Positions 43,899-55,400 of a DNA stretch of 64,000 nucleotides are shown in pieces. The notes under the pieces are model-generated. The model saw nothing but the letters and a program-made list of their open reading frames with translations, did no database searches and was not told where the DNA came from. Each line of letters opens with the position of its first letter. Within the stretch, counting starts at the first letter, position 1. The translations under genes were made by a program, and so were the position numbers. The DNA is from Petrosia ficiformis. Taxonomy: Eukaryota > Porifera > Demospongiae > Haplosclerida > Petrosiidae. The stretch is from the NCBI GenBank assembly GCA_947044365.1, contig OX345637.1, positions 13,548,916-13,612,915 of the forward strand. Direction: 5' to 3'.

Positions 43899-46421
43899 GT
43901 GTAGTAGTGCCTTATAATATGTTTTGAAATGGGATGAGGAGTAAAGAACAACTTGTTAATATAGATGGGGAAGATTTTGATTTGTGTAGCTTCTATGATA
44001 TATGAATGTGTAGTATTGTCAGTAGTTGAATGAAGTAGGGCTGAGAAAAGGTTGAAAGTTCAGAAACGTTGAGGCTGTGTTGCTTTCTGCTTTGTCACAT
44101 TTCTCAGTCTAATGATGATAAATCAAAGTAGAAACAGCAAGAGGTGTAACACTATTACGCAATAATCCAGTTATGGAGCTATTGTGTGCATTGGTAGTCC
44201 TTCACTTTCTTTTAACTAGAATCAACAACAAAACTATAACAACTAGAATATCTATTTATCTTTTTGTTCTTCTAAATATGGGAGCTTTAATACCACTAAT
44301 AGACCATCATACAATATAGGAAATAGGATTATTTCTGAACTACTGTCCATGCCTTCCTGAATTCTTTCTTATTTTCATTTTAAATTGTTTTCTCAATTCT
44401 TTGTCCCTCAGTGTGATCAACATTTGGGATATTAATTTGTGTTACACTCTACTTTGAAGATTACTATCCATTGGTATAGGTTTTAGAAGTATTCTCTGCT
44501 CATACACATCACAAATAGTTTTTTAAAGCCATTATTCTCAAAATTATGTCAGCATAATGTGCTCAGACCTATACTATCAATTTTTTAATAATACCTCTTA
44601 TATTCTGTAGCAACATTTAACAATCAATCAATTGACATAACTTGTACTAGTGGAGTAATATATACAAAAACAACACCAACAACATCAGCATCAGCAACAA
44701 TAACAACATTCGGAATAACAATGTCAACACCTTCTTTTGTATCATCAATTTCCTCATCATCAAGAAGTTAGTTTATTATTATTTTAAGTAATGAATTCCT
44801 TTTGATGTTTAGCACTATAATGATGAATCCATGCAGATAGTATGGATCCCAGTAACATGTTTAATATTGGCATTTGATAAACTAATGACATCCGTATTGT
44901 GAAAAGTTGGTTTTTATACTGTTTTGTGGTATTCAGCTATTTCGATTTCTTGGCCTTTGCCCTCAAGATCCAAATAGGTGTAATCCTGCTAAAACAGTGT
45001 ATAAGCTATATTTAATAACAAAACATTTGCTTAATGTTTCGTTACATTTTGTATGTGATTTCCCTTACAGCAGGATCAACCATGACTATGTCACCAACAG
45101 GAGGGAAACTTGAGGAATTTGAATGTAAGTTTTACTGACTAAGTGTGTGTTAGAATACATGCAGAATTAGCTGTGCTCTACAAATTAGAGTATGTTACTT
45201 CAATTGAAGTAATTCATTGGAAATTTTCCTGACTTGAGATAACTTGTTTACATCTGTTAATAGTGTGAAACTTTCTTTGATTCACTTACCTCATTCTTAG
45301 CTCCACCCACAACATAGAAAAGCATCTGGCAACACAGGCTAATATTTTGGGGCAGGATAATGCCTCAACATGTGATTGGGGCTGTGTGGAAATAAGTTGA
45401 TTGTATCTTAAACATCATAGTTTAAAAACAAGATTATACAACAATAACAATACTGAATTCCATATCTGTACAGAGCCTAAAAACTATCAAGCACTAGCGA
45501 AAACAGCAAAATCACAGCGACAAACTACTGACAGTGGCAAAGACACAACATCTTGTTTGGTTTAGTCATATAGACAATATACAACAGACTTTCCTCTTAC
45601 CCTTTTAATAGCTTTCCCTTTCCAGGATTTACCTGGAAAAAGATCTTTAATCTTTGAATCATGTCACGTCTTCGTATTAAATATGCAGTTAATTAGTATT
45701 CCAGAAAGTAACATCATCCTGCCCCAAAATATTGGTCACTATTGCTAGATGCTCTCCCCAGTTGGGAGGGGGTGCAGCTGGGAATGAGACTAACCCTAAA
45801 TAGAGTACAGTTAGTAACCATGGTAACATACTGACTCTATTAAGCAAAGAAATGATACACAAATTTTTGATTACACACTCTACCTATTGGTAGCTAAACC
45901 TATCATTCTATTGGTAAATGAGAATGGAGTATAGTTTACTAACAAAGAATGACTTTTCACAAACTTAATTTGACAATGTATAATCGTAGATACATATAAT
46001 TATATTACCTGCACTATAAATTTATATTATACAGTATATACCTATAATTATTGTTATTTTCACAGCTCCTACCACCTATGTCATCATTGGTATCATTTTA
46101 GCAGTGGTAACACTTGCTGTGATAGTTGTCATAATATTTTCTCTTCTACTTTATAAAAGATGTAAACATGAAAAATATAAATTTAGTAAGTTTTTAACAA
46201 ACACAAATAATAATTAAATCACTTCAAAATTATTTTCAGATCATATGAATACTGTAGATGAATCTGAAAAAAATAACCTTTCAGGTAAATGTTATGATTT
46301 ATCGCACTCATTATGTTCTCTAAAGGTCATTATGTTCACCATGACCTCAGAAAAATGTTGATGATTAGTGTTATCTTAATTTTTTTTTGCAGATAATAAA
46401 TGCTCTGAAGATAACAAATAA
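40345..46421 (+). CDS. Receptor gene D: Ig-FN3 membrane protein with reduced stalk and acidic tail
   Basis: Ten exons: 40345-40411, 40462-40761, 40814-41101, 41655-41737, 42664-42889, 44611-44766, 45071-45124, 46066-46185, 46240-46284, 46393-46421; 455 codons plus stop. Domains: signal peptide (MKTIILLYLSCTIIKISC); Ig-like (VQFSC ... YNNTKVYC), closest to gene C; FN3 nearly identical to the other copies; third beta-sandwich (SSVDSSIPVTIQPVVTG ... LCPGEYPTTINILIT). The sixth exon starts like the others (TTFNNQSIDIT-TSG) but lacks the Cys domain and goes straight into a Thr/Ser stalk (156 bp against 360-435 bp). The TM is PTTYVIIGIILAVVTLAVIV, then a tail of about 35 residues (YKRCKHEKYKF, EKNNLSDNKCSEDNK) without the YxxV array. 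It starts 15 kb from its partner C because of transposons. Introns 5 and 7 match those of gene B. Confidence 0.87.
42171..42226. repeat. (TA)n microsatellite in intron 4 of gene D
   Basis: Interrupted TA units. The open frame across it at 42006-42242 is spurious. Confidence 0.85.
42890..44610 (+). other. Intron 5 of gene D
   Basis: About 1.7 kb. The segments at 43497-43745 and 44395-44520 match intron 5 of gene B. A (GT)n tract lies at 43864-43898, preceded by a fragment of MITE M1 (about 43815-43857, AAGTAATCATAGAAATGGCC). No coding signal. Confidence 0.6.
45316..45758. mobile_element. TIR-bearing MITE in intron 7 of gene D
   Basis: The left arm (AGCATCTGGCAACA ... AATATTTTGGGGCAGGAT) and the right arm (ATCCTGCCCCAAAATATT ... 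TAGATGCT) are inverted repeats of about 38 bp enclosing about 365 bp without coding capacity. The corresponding intron of gene B lacks it. No target duplication identified. Confidence 0.75.
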
Positions 46422-49232
46422 TCACCTATACAACTGCAGGTTACAATTGTAATTGTAAACGTCTTTATAATAACTAATATTTTTTTTATAAAGTCATTCT
46501 GTGGGTTCTGTTTACTATTAATTTTTTTATTATAAAATCATTGTGTAGGCAAGTCAGTTTTAACTCAATTTTCTTTTCTTTAAATATATAATGTATACAT
46601 TCTATATACGTAAGAATTATAATAACAAATAGCTACTAGAGTTGATTGTCATAATTAAAATACCACTGTAGTCTGTAGGTCATGGTTGTATATAATTATT
46701 ATAATGGAATTATATATATTTTTATACATTCATTGTATGGCTTCTTTTTAAACAATCTTGTTGAACTTTCGACTGTGCACGCCCATTAATTAACCGAGCT
46801 AGTCCCTCGGAATGACGCAATGAGCCAGTGGTATCATGATATGGTGAAAATACTTTTAGCTAGGGGGTTTCTGGAATGACTTCGAACTATCCTGATTATG
46901 TGTACCTAGTTAAAATCATTCTGTCTGGTCTTGACAAACAGAGCAGATAAGGTTCAATAAAGACAAGTCTGTTTAAGAAGAACAATAAGTCCTATGTACA
47001 TTCCAACCTTACCATTTTTTGCAGCCTCCTTATTTTATGATCAGTCTCCTATTGCATTGCATTTAAAATTGTTGTTTAGGTAAATTCCAGAAATGATTAC
47101 AGATCAGCTGTACAAAAGACTATGTTCAAGATCATGCACTCTCTTGCACAAACCCTTAAACCATAATACTTAAAAGCATTCTTCAATAAAACAAATATCT
47201 TGGTGTGTACATCAATCCACCAGCATTTCAGAATTCTATACTTTGTTGTGACCCATAGTAGGAACCTACTCAGTTCTCCCAGAACTGCAGCATTCGGAAT
47301 TTCTGAAGTAAATTTACAAAACTTTAGCTCAATATTTTGTTTAATTGAATCCCCCCAAATCTCACATGCAGCATTGGGTGTACAAGTGAAGACAACTGGC
47401 ACATAGAGGGAACTAATATATTTCAGCAATGAAGTCTCTACATCCATTATATAGTGACTTCATTGCACTAATACCTGCTGCTCAAATGTGGTCAATGGTC
47501 GTCGTTTATATCAGCCATAGACACTTCTTTGAGTAAATTAAACACTTGTGCTAATGTAACATTTTTTAAGAAATACAATTATATAAGATAACATAAAATT
47601 TCATACATAGTGTGTGGTATAATACTTATTCTACTCACTATGAAAGTTGTGAATTATCACACTTTCGAATTCACTCCCCAGCACCTCAACATTAACAGCT
47701 GCCACAATCACACAGTTTGTAAACATGATCTTGAGTAAACAATGAATCACACAAATGGTACACTGGTTGAACTGTTGTTGTGTTTACTAATGTAGCACTA
47801 GAGTTTGTATCAGTGGCATAAACAGTATATTCCAAGATGGGTATACCATAATCATAGTTGCTTACTTGCTTAAATTATATACTAGTTAATATAGCTATAT
47901 ATGTAGTCTCAGGAACTCATGTAATCAAACGTGGTTAAAATAACCATTTTTTACAATGTAATAATTTTGTTGGTTGAAATTTGAAATACAGTGCAATGAG
48001 GAATTAAAATTAAAATTGTACATCCATTTACACTGCTTCTTGACCCTTCAGTTATATTGACTGACCCAGGAGGTGATGTGATAGAAGTGTTCTATGAACA
48101 TAGCACATAATCATCATGGTATGAAACAAGTGTTAATCATAGTATCAAAGCTGTGACTGAGAGTAGCGAACATTGATTTCCATTTTACAAGTATATTCAT
48201 AATGAGTCTTTCACCAATTGAAGGTTTTTACACTTGTTTTCCAAATAGTGTGGTAACTCACAAAGACAATTTAAATCACATAACTAACCCACAATTCCAG
48301 ATCCGTACTGCAACAGTTTACATTGTGACAATCATAATGTGTGAAATTCACATTATATGTTCCATACTTTTTGGACACTTCATTACATCAAACAGAATAA
48401 TTCGGTTTAAACATGTGTGAGTGGGTAAATAATTTTCTTTCCCTTCACAACCAGGTACAATTGTAGAGCTTCTAAAAGATCCCAGTGGTAATACAATTTC
48501 CTGTTTGAAACTATATAGTTTGTCAGCTTAATAAATTATGATGTATATATTACAATAAATTCTGAATTTTTATTGGGATCTTCTTTAGCTGGTAAATATT
48601 GACAAATGAGCTGAATGTTGACATTCATCTTGTATGCAGGCACAAATTAAATCTTATATTCCTGATAGATATATAGTACATTTGTATTTTCCATTATAGG
48701 ATCATGTTTCTAATGGAAATGATATTAAACAAATTGGTATCGAACCTTTTTTATAAAACTCTCTCCCCTCTTTTTCAAAAAAAAATAATGCATTAGCTAA
48801 GCAATATAAATTATAGCAAACAAAACTCACATAATGATCAAAATGTCCAATTAGTTTTTACACACTGCATTTGTGGTTCAGTGTTTTGTTATTATTGTAT
48901 ATTATTTATATAATATACAGACATGACAGTTTATACTTAATGGTTTTAATGTTTGTTAGTGACAGTTTATTTTAATGTTTAATTGCTCTGGCAGCTATAC
49001 GTGATAATTATTAATTCTTGAGACAAAGTAAACCTATATCTATAAATACCTGAAATGAACACAATATCAAAAAATTACCATTTGTTATATGTATTCAGTT
49101 AGCTATTACTGTATTACAGTCAAATAAACAGAAATAATTTTTTTTGGGTATAAAATCAAACAGAAAGGTGAAATAGCATTGATTGTATAAACTTCTTGAT
49201 TCACAAATTGTATATGTTATGCATTTCGCACA
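46422..49232. other. Convergent intergenic region between genes D and E
   Basis: About 2.8 kb between the two stop codons. It holds an MITE M1 fragment (about 46744-46835, with TTGTTGAACTTTCGA and GGAATGACGCAATGAG), a LINE fragment (47097-47447) and, at about 48650-49070, a 3' flank homologous to that of gene C (TCATGTTTCTAA, GCTCTGGCAGCTA). No further gene seen. Confidence 0.6.
47097..47447 (-). pseudogene. LINE reverse-transcriptase C-terminal fragment
   Basis: The minus frame reads PNAACEIWGDSIKQNIELKF, NAAVLGELSRFLLWVTTKYR and ILKCWW. The pattern (x-E-I-W-G ... I-E ... F-C-K ... N-A-A-V-x-G-E-L-x-R-F-P-L ... R-I-L-K-Y-W) matches the region after the RT domain in many non-LTR retrotransposons. 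Only about 116 residues remain, with no RT core, so it is a truncated relic. It differs in region from the LINE copy at 13.7-15.4 kb, so I cannot say whether they are one family. Confidence 0.62.
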
Positions 49233-50847
49233 TTAATAATTAATTACAGTCTCATAAACAGGAGTAGTTGTTTGTTGTACATTCTCATAAACAGGAATAG
49301 CTATTTGTTGTACAGTCTCATAAACAGGAGTATTAGTTTTTATGGAGTGGATATCTTGATAAGCTGGATTCTTGTTAAGTAGTACTCTATGATTAAAACT
49401 TCTTTCATTGGCTATTATAGTGTTAGTAATATCTCTTGAATCAGCATAAGCAGGATTAGTCTTTACTGATAGTGATTGTCCTGAGAGAATAGTATTTGTT
49501 TATGTACAGTCAATAACACTTTAGTATTCATCCAACAGGCATTCAACAATGCATGACATAATAAAACATGTATACATATTATTATAATTATGTATTAACC
49601 TGATTTTTTGGGGAAAGTTGTACAGACTATCACCACAACAATAGTGAATCCTACTAATCCCAATATAAACACACCAATTGTAATAGCAGTGATTACAATG
49701 ATAGTGTTATCTTGAGTTGTTGCAACTTTAGCATTTGTATAGCATGTAATAGAAACTAAATGAATAATGAATGTAAAAATAATGGTCCATACTTACTGGA
49801 AGTTGGCGATAATAATGTGTGAGAGGTTGCAATGAATGTGGTTGATGTAGCAGTTGACATCATTGAAGTTGTAATCAACATGGTTGATACTGTGATTGAT
49901 GTGGCTGAGATTGAAAGTGATGTTATAATTAACATTGGTGTTGTTTGTTCATCTACAAACACGTGATTCTTAATAATAGCTGGTAATTGACTCAGTGTGT
50001 TATCATTCTCAACATCATATACATACAAGTCATAATATCCAGTAATAATATTTGATATACAACCCTCAGAAATGTTGGCATCTCTTTTAAACCTCATTGA
50101 CCATGTAATATGGTTATTTTGTAACAACTGTATTTCACAACCAACTGCTATAGTATTTATAGAGAATCTACACACTGCACATACTTCTCCACTAGTACTA
50201 GTTATATCAATTGATTGTGTGTCAAATGTTGCTATAGAACATACTTATTAATTACAACAATTATATTGAATGGTACATCACTTACTAAAATTAACACCAG
50301 AATTAATACTAAACTGTCCATCCAAAATTACTTGTGCAGTATATTTAATGTCTGATTGAAGAGTAATATTATCCACAGTAGTGAGTATATTATCTTGTGA
50401 TCCTTCCGTTAACATTACATCAGTGAAAGTGGTATCATCAGTTGAATCAGTAATCAATATATCAATAGTAGTGGGATATTCACCAGGACATAGTTCACTA
50501 ACCTATATTGTATTCATAAATGTATATAACAACAACTTTTATACTTACATTTATAAACACTGTTATTGATACTATATTGAGAACAACTGCTATCAGCTCA
50601 ATGGATATTGGTATGCTAGAATCAGCTAAAGGAAATTAAAAAAATCTATTAACTCAAAATGACTATAATTATATATATTTTGCATAATAATCAACACATC
50701 ATTCAGTATATGATTGTACATATATGCAATGACTTGCTAGTGGTTTTCACAGACACATACATACACATACAAATTTAAATATTATTATAATATATATATA
50801 TATATATATAAATATATATATATAATATATATAATATATAACTATAC

Positions 50848-50881
<34 letters not shown>

Positions 50882-51701
50882 TATATATATATAATATATA
50901 TATATATATACACAATATATATACCTTTAGGAAAGTATAGTGAGGATATAATAGTAATTTCCCCCTGTCCTGCTCCATTGTAAGCTGATACTGTTATACT
51001 GATCTCATCACATGGATCAGTATTATTAGGAACTGTTAACACATAGTAAGTATCAGTAATAAACTGAGATATATTGAACATGATACTAGTAACTGATATG
51101 TTATATCCAGTGATATGTGTCCCAGGAAGAGTGAATGGTGGATTCCATGAGATATTGAGACTTGAGGAATTAATAAAATTATGAGATATATCACCAATTG
51201 ATGATAATGGACCTGTAAGAATATATAACATTAGTATAGGGAGATGGGTCTTACTAATAATTTACCTTGTACCAAGAGTGTACCATTGTCACTCATTGGT
51301 TGGTCTGGATTTCCAAATTCAATAGCTACACATTGTATTTTAGTATTATTATATTGTGTTAATGCAGTTGCTGTTAGATTTCTTATTTGTGTTGTAGGGT
51401 TGATATTATCAATTCCAAGCTCTATGAAACCTTTATCAATGATATTTTGTTCATTTGCAGTAGTACCATTCACAAGATATAAAATAAGGATTGGATCTGA
51501 ATCTACAGTAAAACAACTGAACTCCACTTCAGTACCATGAACAACAGTTATATTGTCAGGATGAGTCAGAAATTCTATAATGGAATAGACACAACGAGTG
51601 GAGCGGATATATAATTTTTATGGTGATTCATAATATATATAATACTTATTACCTAGACTTTGAGCAAACCCCAGAAGAAACATATGGAGTGCTAACTGCA
51701 T
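49233..51701 (-). CDS. Receptor gene E: Ig-FN3 membrane protein with tyrosine-motif tail
   Basis: Eight exons in transcription order: 51653-51701, 51266-51574, 50925-51212, 50549-50625, 50286-50502, 49797-50231, 49600-49725, 49233-49480; 582 codons plus stop. Domains: short signal peptide (MQLALHMFLLGFAQSL); Ig-like (VEFSC ... YNNTKIQC); FN3; third beta-sandwich (DSSIPISIELIAVV ... LCPGEYPTTIDILIT); Cys domain (VCAVCRF, VGCEI, EGC); long Thr/Ser/Met stalk; TM (IIVITAITIGVFILGLVGFT); tail with NPAYADS, NPAYQDI, TPVYETV, IPVYENV, TPVYETV and a final NY. The YxxV motifs are again separated by exactly seven residues. It matches gene C exon for exon, also in its 3' flank, so C and E are the same lineage. 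The TM exon acceptor (TAAAG at 49726-49727) is less canonical than its counterpart in C. An intracellular phosphotyrosine-docking role is inferred. Confidence 0.87.
50786..50912. repeat. TA-rich tract in intron 3 of gene E
   Basis: Long imperfect TA runs directly before the donor side of the FN3 exon. No coding content. Confidence 0.85.
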
Positions 51702-52159
51702 CTTTCTGTTTACGACGTAATTGCATGCATTGGTTTGGAACGCCAATTCTCCAGAGACCTCCCTTTTCGATTTAAAGAACTAGACTAGCATTAAAACTCG
51801 TCCGCGTAGGCGTAGCGGAGGGTTCTGGCCGGGTACTGCCTCCCCCGGCCCCGGGTTCGGTGGTTGGCATTGGTCGGCCTGGAATATTACTTGATACCAG
51901 AAACTTCAGACGCGGGTATCGAAGATCAAGTATCGAATCGATCACCCATCGGTAGGGGTTGGGTCTGGCTACGCGAGACTCGACTACAAAGATGAAATCA
52001 CAACCATCACTTGGTCATATGACTGAAGGAGAATCGGAGAAGTTCAAATTTTTAAAAGTTATTCGAGTGTCCAGTAAGACATGATGACTTCCCAGTAAGT
52101 ATATTATTATACATACACGTCGATCTAGCTATTCACACAAGTAGATGTTATAGTATGCA

Positions 52160-52217
<58 letters not shown>

Positions 52218-52487
52218 ATACGTGTATATATATATATATATATATATATAGGCCTTTTTTCTTACTGTATGGAGTAGTGATCTGTCCTTCAGTTGTTGAC
52301 AGTAATTTTATTGATAATAAATTATTATAGTGAAATTGTAATGCTAAAACATGGCCAAATTAGAATCAGGGCCGATTTAAGTTTCAGCTGAAAGACTTTG
52401 TACAATAAGTGAGATGAAAGTCATGATACTTTTTTCCATAGTATACATGTACTTTTAATACTATTATTTGTTATTATATATACTCTC
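51702..52487. promoter_or_regulatory. Divergent promoter region of genes E and F
   Basis: 786 bp between two start codons pointing outward, so it must hold both promoters. It contains a GC-richer insert at about 51785-51995 (right end reads inward as TAGTCGAGTCTCGCGTAGCC, left part ACTCGTCCGCGTAGGCGTAG), which looks like a degenerate relative of the TIR elements at 33 and 40 kb, and (TA)n tracts at about 52160-52250. No TATA box can be called in such AT-rich DNA. Confidence 0.5.
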
Positions 52488-55400
52488 ATGTCATTATTTA
52501 GGTCAGTGATTATCTGTTTTATACTTTCATGTTGTATAGTGATCACAGGGAGTCTTGGTGAGTATATGTTATATATATAGCACTTGTGAGTTGTGATCTC
52601 TTGTTGAGTATGTGTAATTACCCTCGCCGCGTAGCGTAGGCGGAAGGGTACGGTAATCGTTTTGTCTGTGTGTCTGTGTGTCTGTGTATCTGTGTGTCTG
52701 TGTGTGTGTGTGTGTTAGCAATTTTTCTTGAAAAATAAAAACATTGACATTTCAAAAGGGGTACCGGTAAACTTCAAATTATATAAGGAAAAAAAATAAC
52801 GTAGGAATTCTTCTAAAACCTTTTGGTTCTAATGTTATGACAATTTTTATAACTCACAGTTACCGTTTCACGACTTTAAGATGAAACGAGGGCAATAACG
52901 AGAGTAAATATGGACACACAAAACACAAGTGATCCTCTTGCATGGCTGTCGCTAGCTAAGAAACACTTCAAACCACCAAAACAACGAGGTAATGGTTGCT
53001 TCTGCTTCACCATTGATGCAAGATAGAGAGCTACCTAGCTCCACCTACATGCAGGTATGTGCACGTACGTGCATGCTTGCATACTAAGCACGTGGTAGAG
53101 GTGATTCGTTTTCACATGGGGACTTTAGAGGTAGACTTGAGAACTTTTCGAAGGAAAACACAGAATAAGATGTGAGATATATATACAGATTATACATTTC
53201 ATTCATTGATATTCTTATTTTGTCTTTTAGGATATAAAGTTATAGTTTTAATTAATGCCCATAAATGTTTTCAAATCATTTATATTTCTATTCCATGTAA
53301 CAAAAGTATTGTTTGTTTCATACACTTTATTATATATATATTTTAAATGGAATGCTTTGTATTACTTTGCCACGTAGGCGAGGGTCCCGTCCCGACGGCG
53401 CTCGTTACTTAATGTGGTACAATTATCATTTCATAAAGCAGCTCAAAACACTGTATATAGTTATAATGGCTTCTTATAATGATAACATATCCTATGTACA
53501 TGTAGTACATGTTGACAGCGCTCACCATTTCACAATTTCTGCATCACACCTTCCTTCAGATGTACATTGTGTAAAACATGATTTACTTTCTGTACTTAAA
53601 AATGTATTATCTGTTCAGCTATAAATTGATGTATGATCTTATATGTGATCTCATTTGGTTTTCTTAATGGTTTTGTTAATCAATACCTGAGTTCAGAAAG
53701 TTCTCATGAATACCACCTGTAGGTGACATGACAATCACCTGTAGGTCACATGACTATCACATGTAAGTCTCATGAATACCACTTGTAGGTGACATGACAA
53801 TCACCTGTAGGTCACATGACTATCACATGTAGGTCTCATGAATACCACTTGGTACCTTTATTTTTGTTATATATTTTACATCATTCTAAATAGTAGCTCA
53901 TTTTATCATCAGTACCTGATAAGTCAAGCTACCATACTTTCATAATTATGGCCGTATGATTGCTTTCCCACGGGTTCAATGTATGTTTATAACTATATAT
54001 ATTTTCTTGTGTCACTTTCAATTAATTGGCGTGGCGCATAATAGAATGCATGCTCAAGCTCTACAGACAGTAGTACAGAGCAGCAGAAAAAAAGCTTATG
54101 TAGAAACTGGAACTAATAGCTAGCTATTCTTCCTGAAATATATTTCTAAAGTTCTAGAAGGTCCTTAAAAGGTAAGAAGAGTAGATAATCAAAATAATAA
54201 CTATAATAGGCTGTTGTGTTTCAGGCATGATGAAGTCAGCCATGATTACTGAATGCGGGACACCATAAGGGATACTTTTTTCTCTATATACACTTGTTTC
54301 AAACATGTAATATACTCTTCTGGGATTGTGCATTCAATTCAGTGATATACATGTACAAATAAGGCAGGGTTAATAAGTGTACACTAACTAAGTACATGAG
54401 TTGACACATTCCAGTTACAAGAAATACACTTCTTTGAAAGTATTGTAATAAAACTAGACACTCTAGCCAAGTAATTATATAATATAATTTTTAGTTATCT
54501 AAGTTAATTATAGTATCATACATAAAGCCTGTTACCCTTCATCTTGAGTGTAATAATTTTTTTTCATTTAGTATTTCTGACTCAACCTGACAATAAAACT
54601 GTTGTTCATGGCAGTGAAGTGGAGTTCAGTTGTGTTGCTAAAGATTCTGATTCAATCAATTATATTGTGAATGGTACTCATGCAGATGATCAAAGTATTA
54701 TTGATAAAGGTTTCATACAACTTGGATCTGAAAATATTGACCCAACAACAAGAAGAAGAAATCTAACAGCAACTGCATTAACACAATATAACAATACTGA
54801 AATACAATGTTTAGCTATTGATACTGGAAATGCCAAACAACTAATTAGTGATATTGGTGTACTCTTGGTACAAGGTAAATTATTATTAAGACCCATCTCC
54901 CTATACATGTACTAATGTAATATAATATTCTTACAGGTCTATTATCATCAGTTGGTGATATATCTTATTATTTTATTAATTCCTTAAGTCTCAATATCTC
55001 ATGGAATCCACCATTCACTCTTCCTGGGACACATATCACTGGATATAACATATCAGTTACTAGTATCATGTTCAATATATCTCAGTTTATTACTGATACT
55101 TACTATGTGTTAACAGCTCCTAATAATACTGATCCATGTGATGAGATCAATATAACAGTATCAGGTTATAATGGAGCAGGGAATGGAGAAATGACTACTA
55201 TATCATCACTGTGTTTTCCATCAGGTGACCACAATGTAATATATTTGTATAGTGTCATGTACATGTACATGTACCCTAAATGTTCTAACCCATTGTAGCT
55301 GTTCTGTGGCTTTCTAAGTCTTCGCGGTATTTTATTAAATTATTTATTAAATTGATATAATATATATATATTATATATATATTATATATATGTGTGTATC

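Noticed and set aside
44907..45113. 68-residue open frame over the stalk exon of gene D
   Set aside because: It overlaps the real 54-bp exon in a different frame. Phase and homology with genes B and F support the exon instead.
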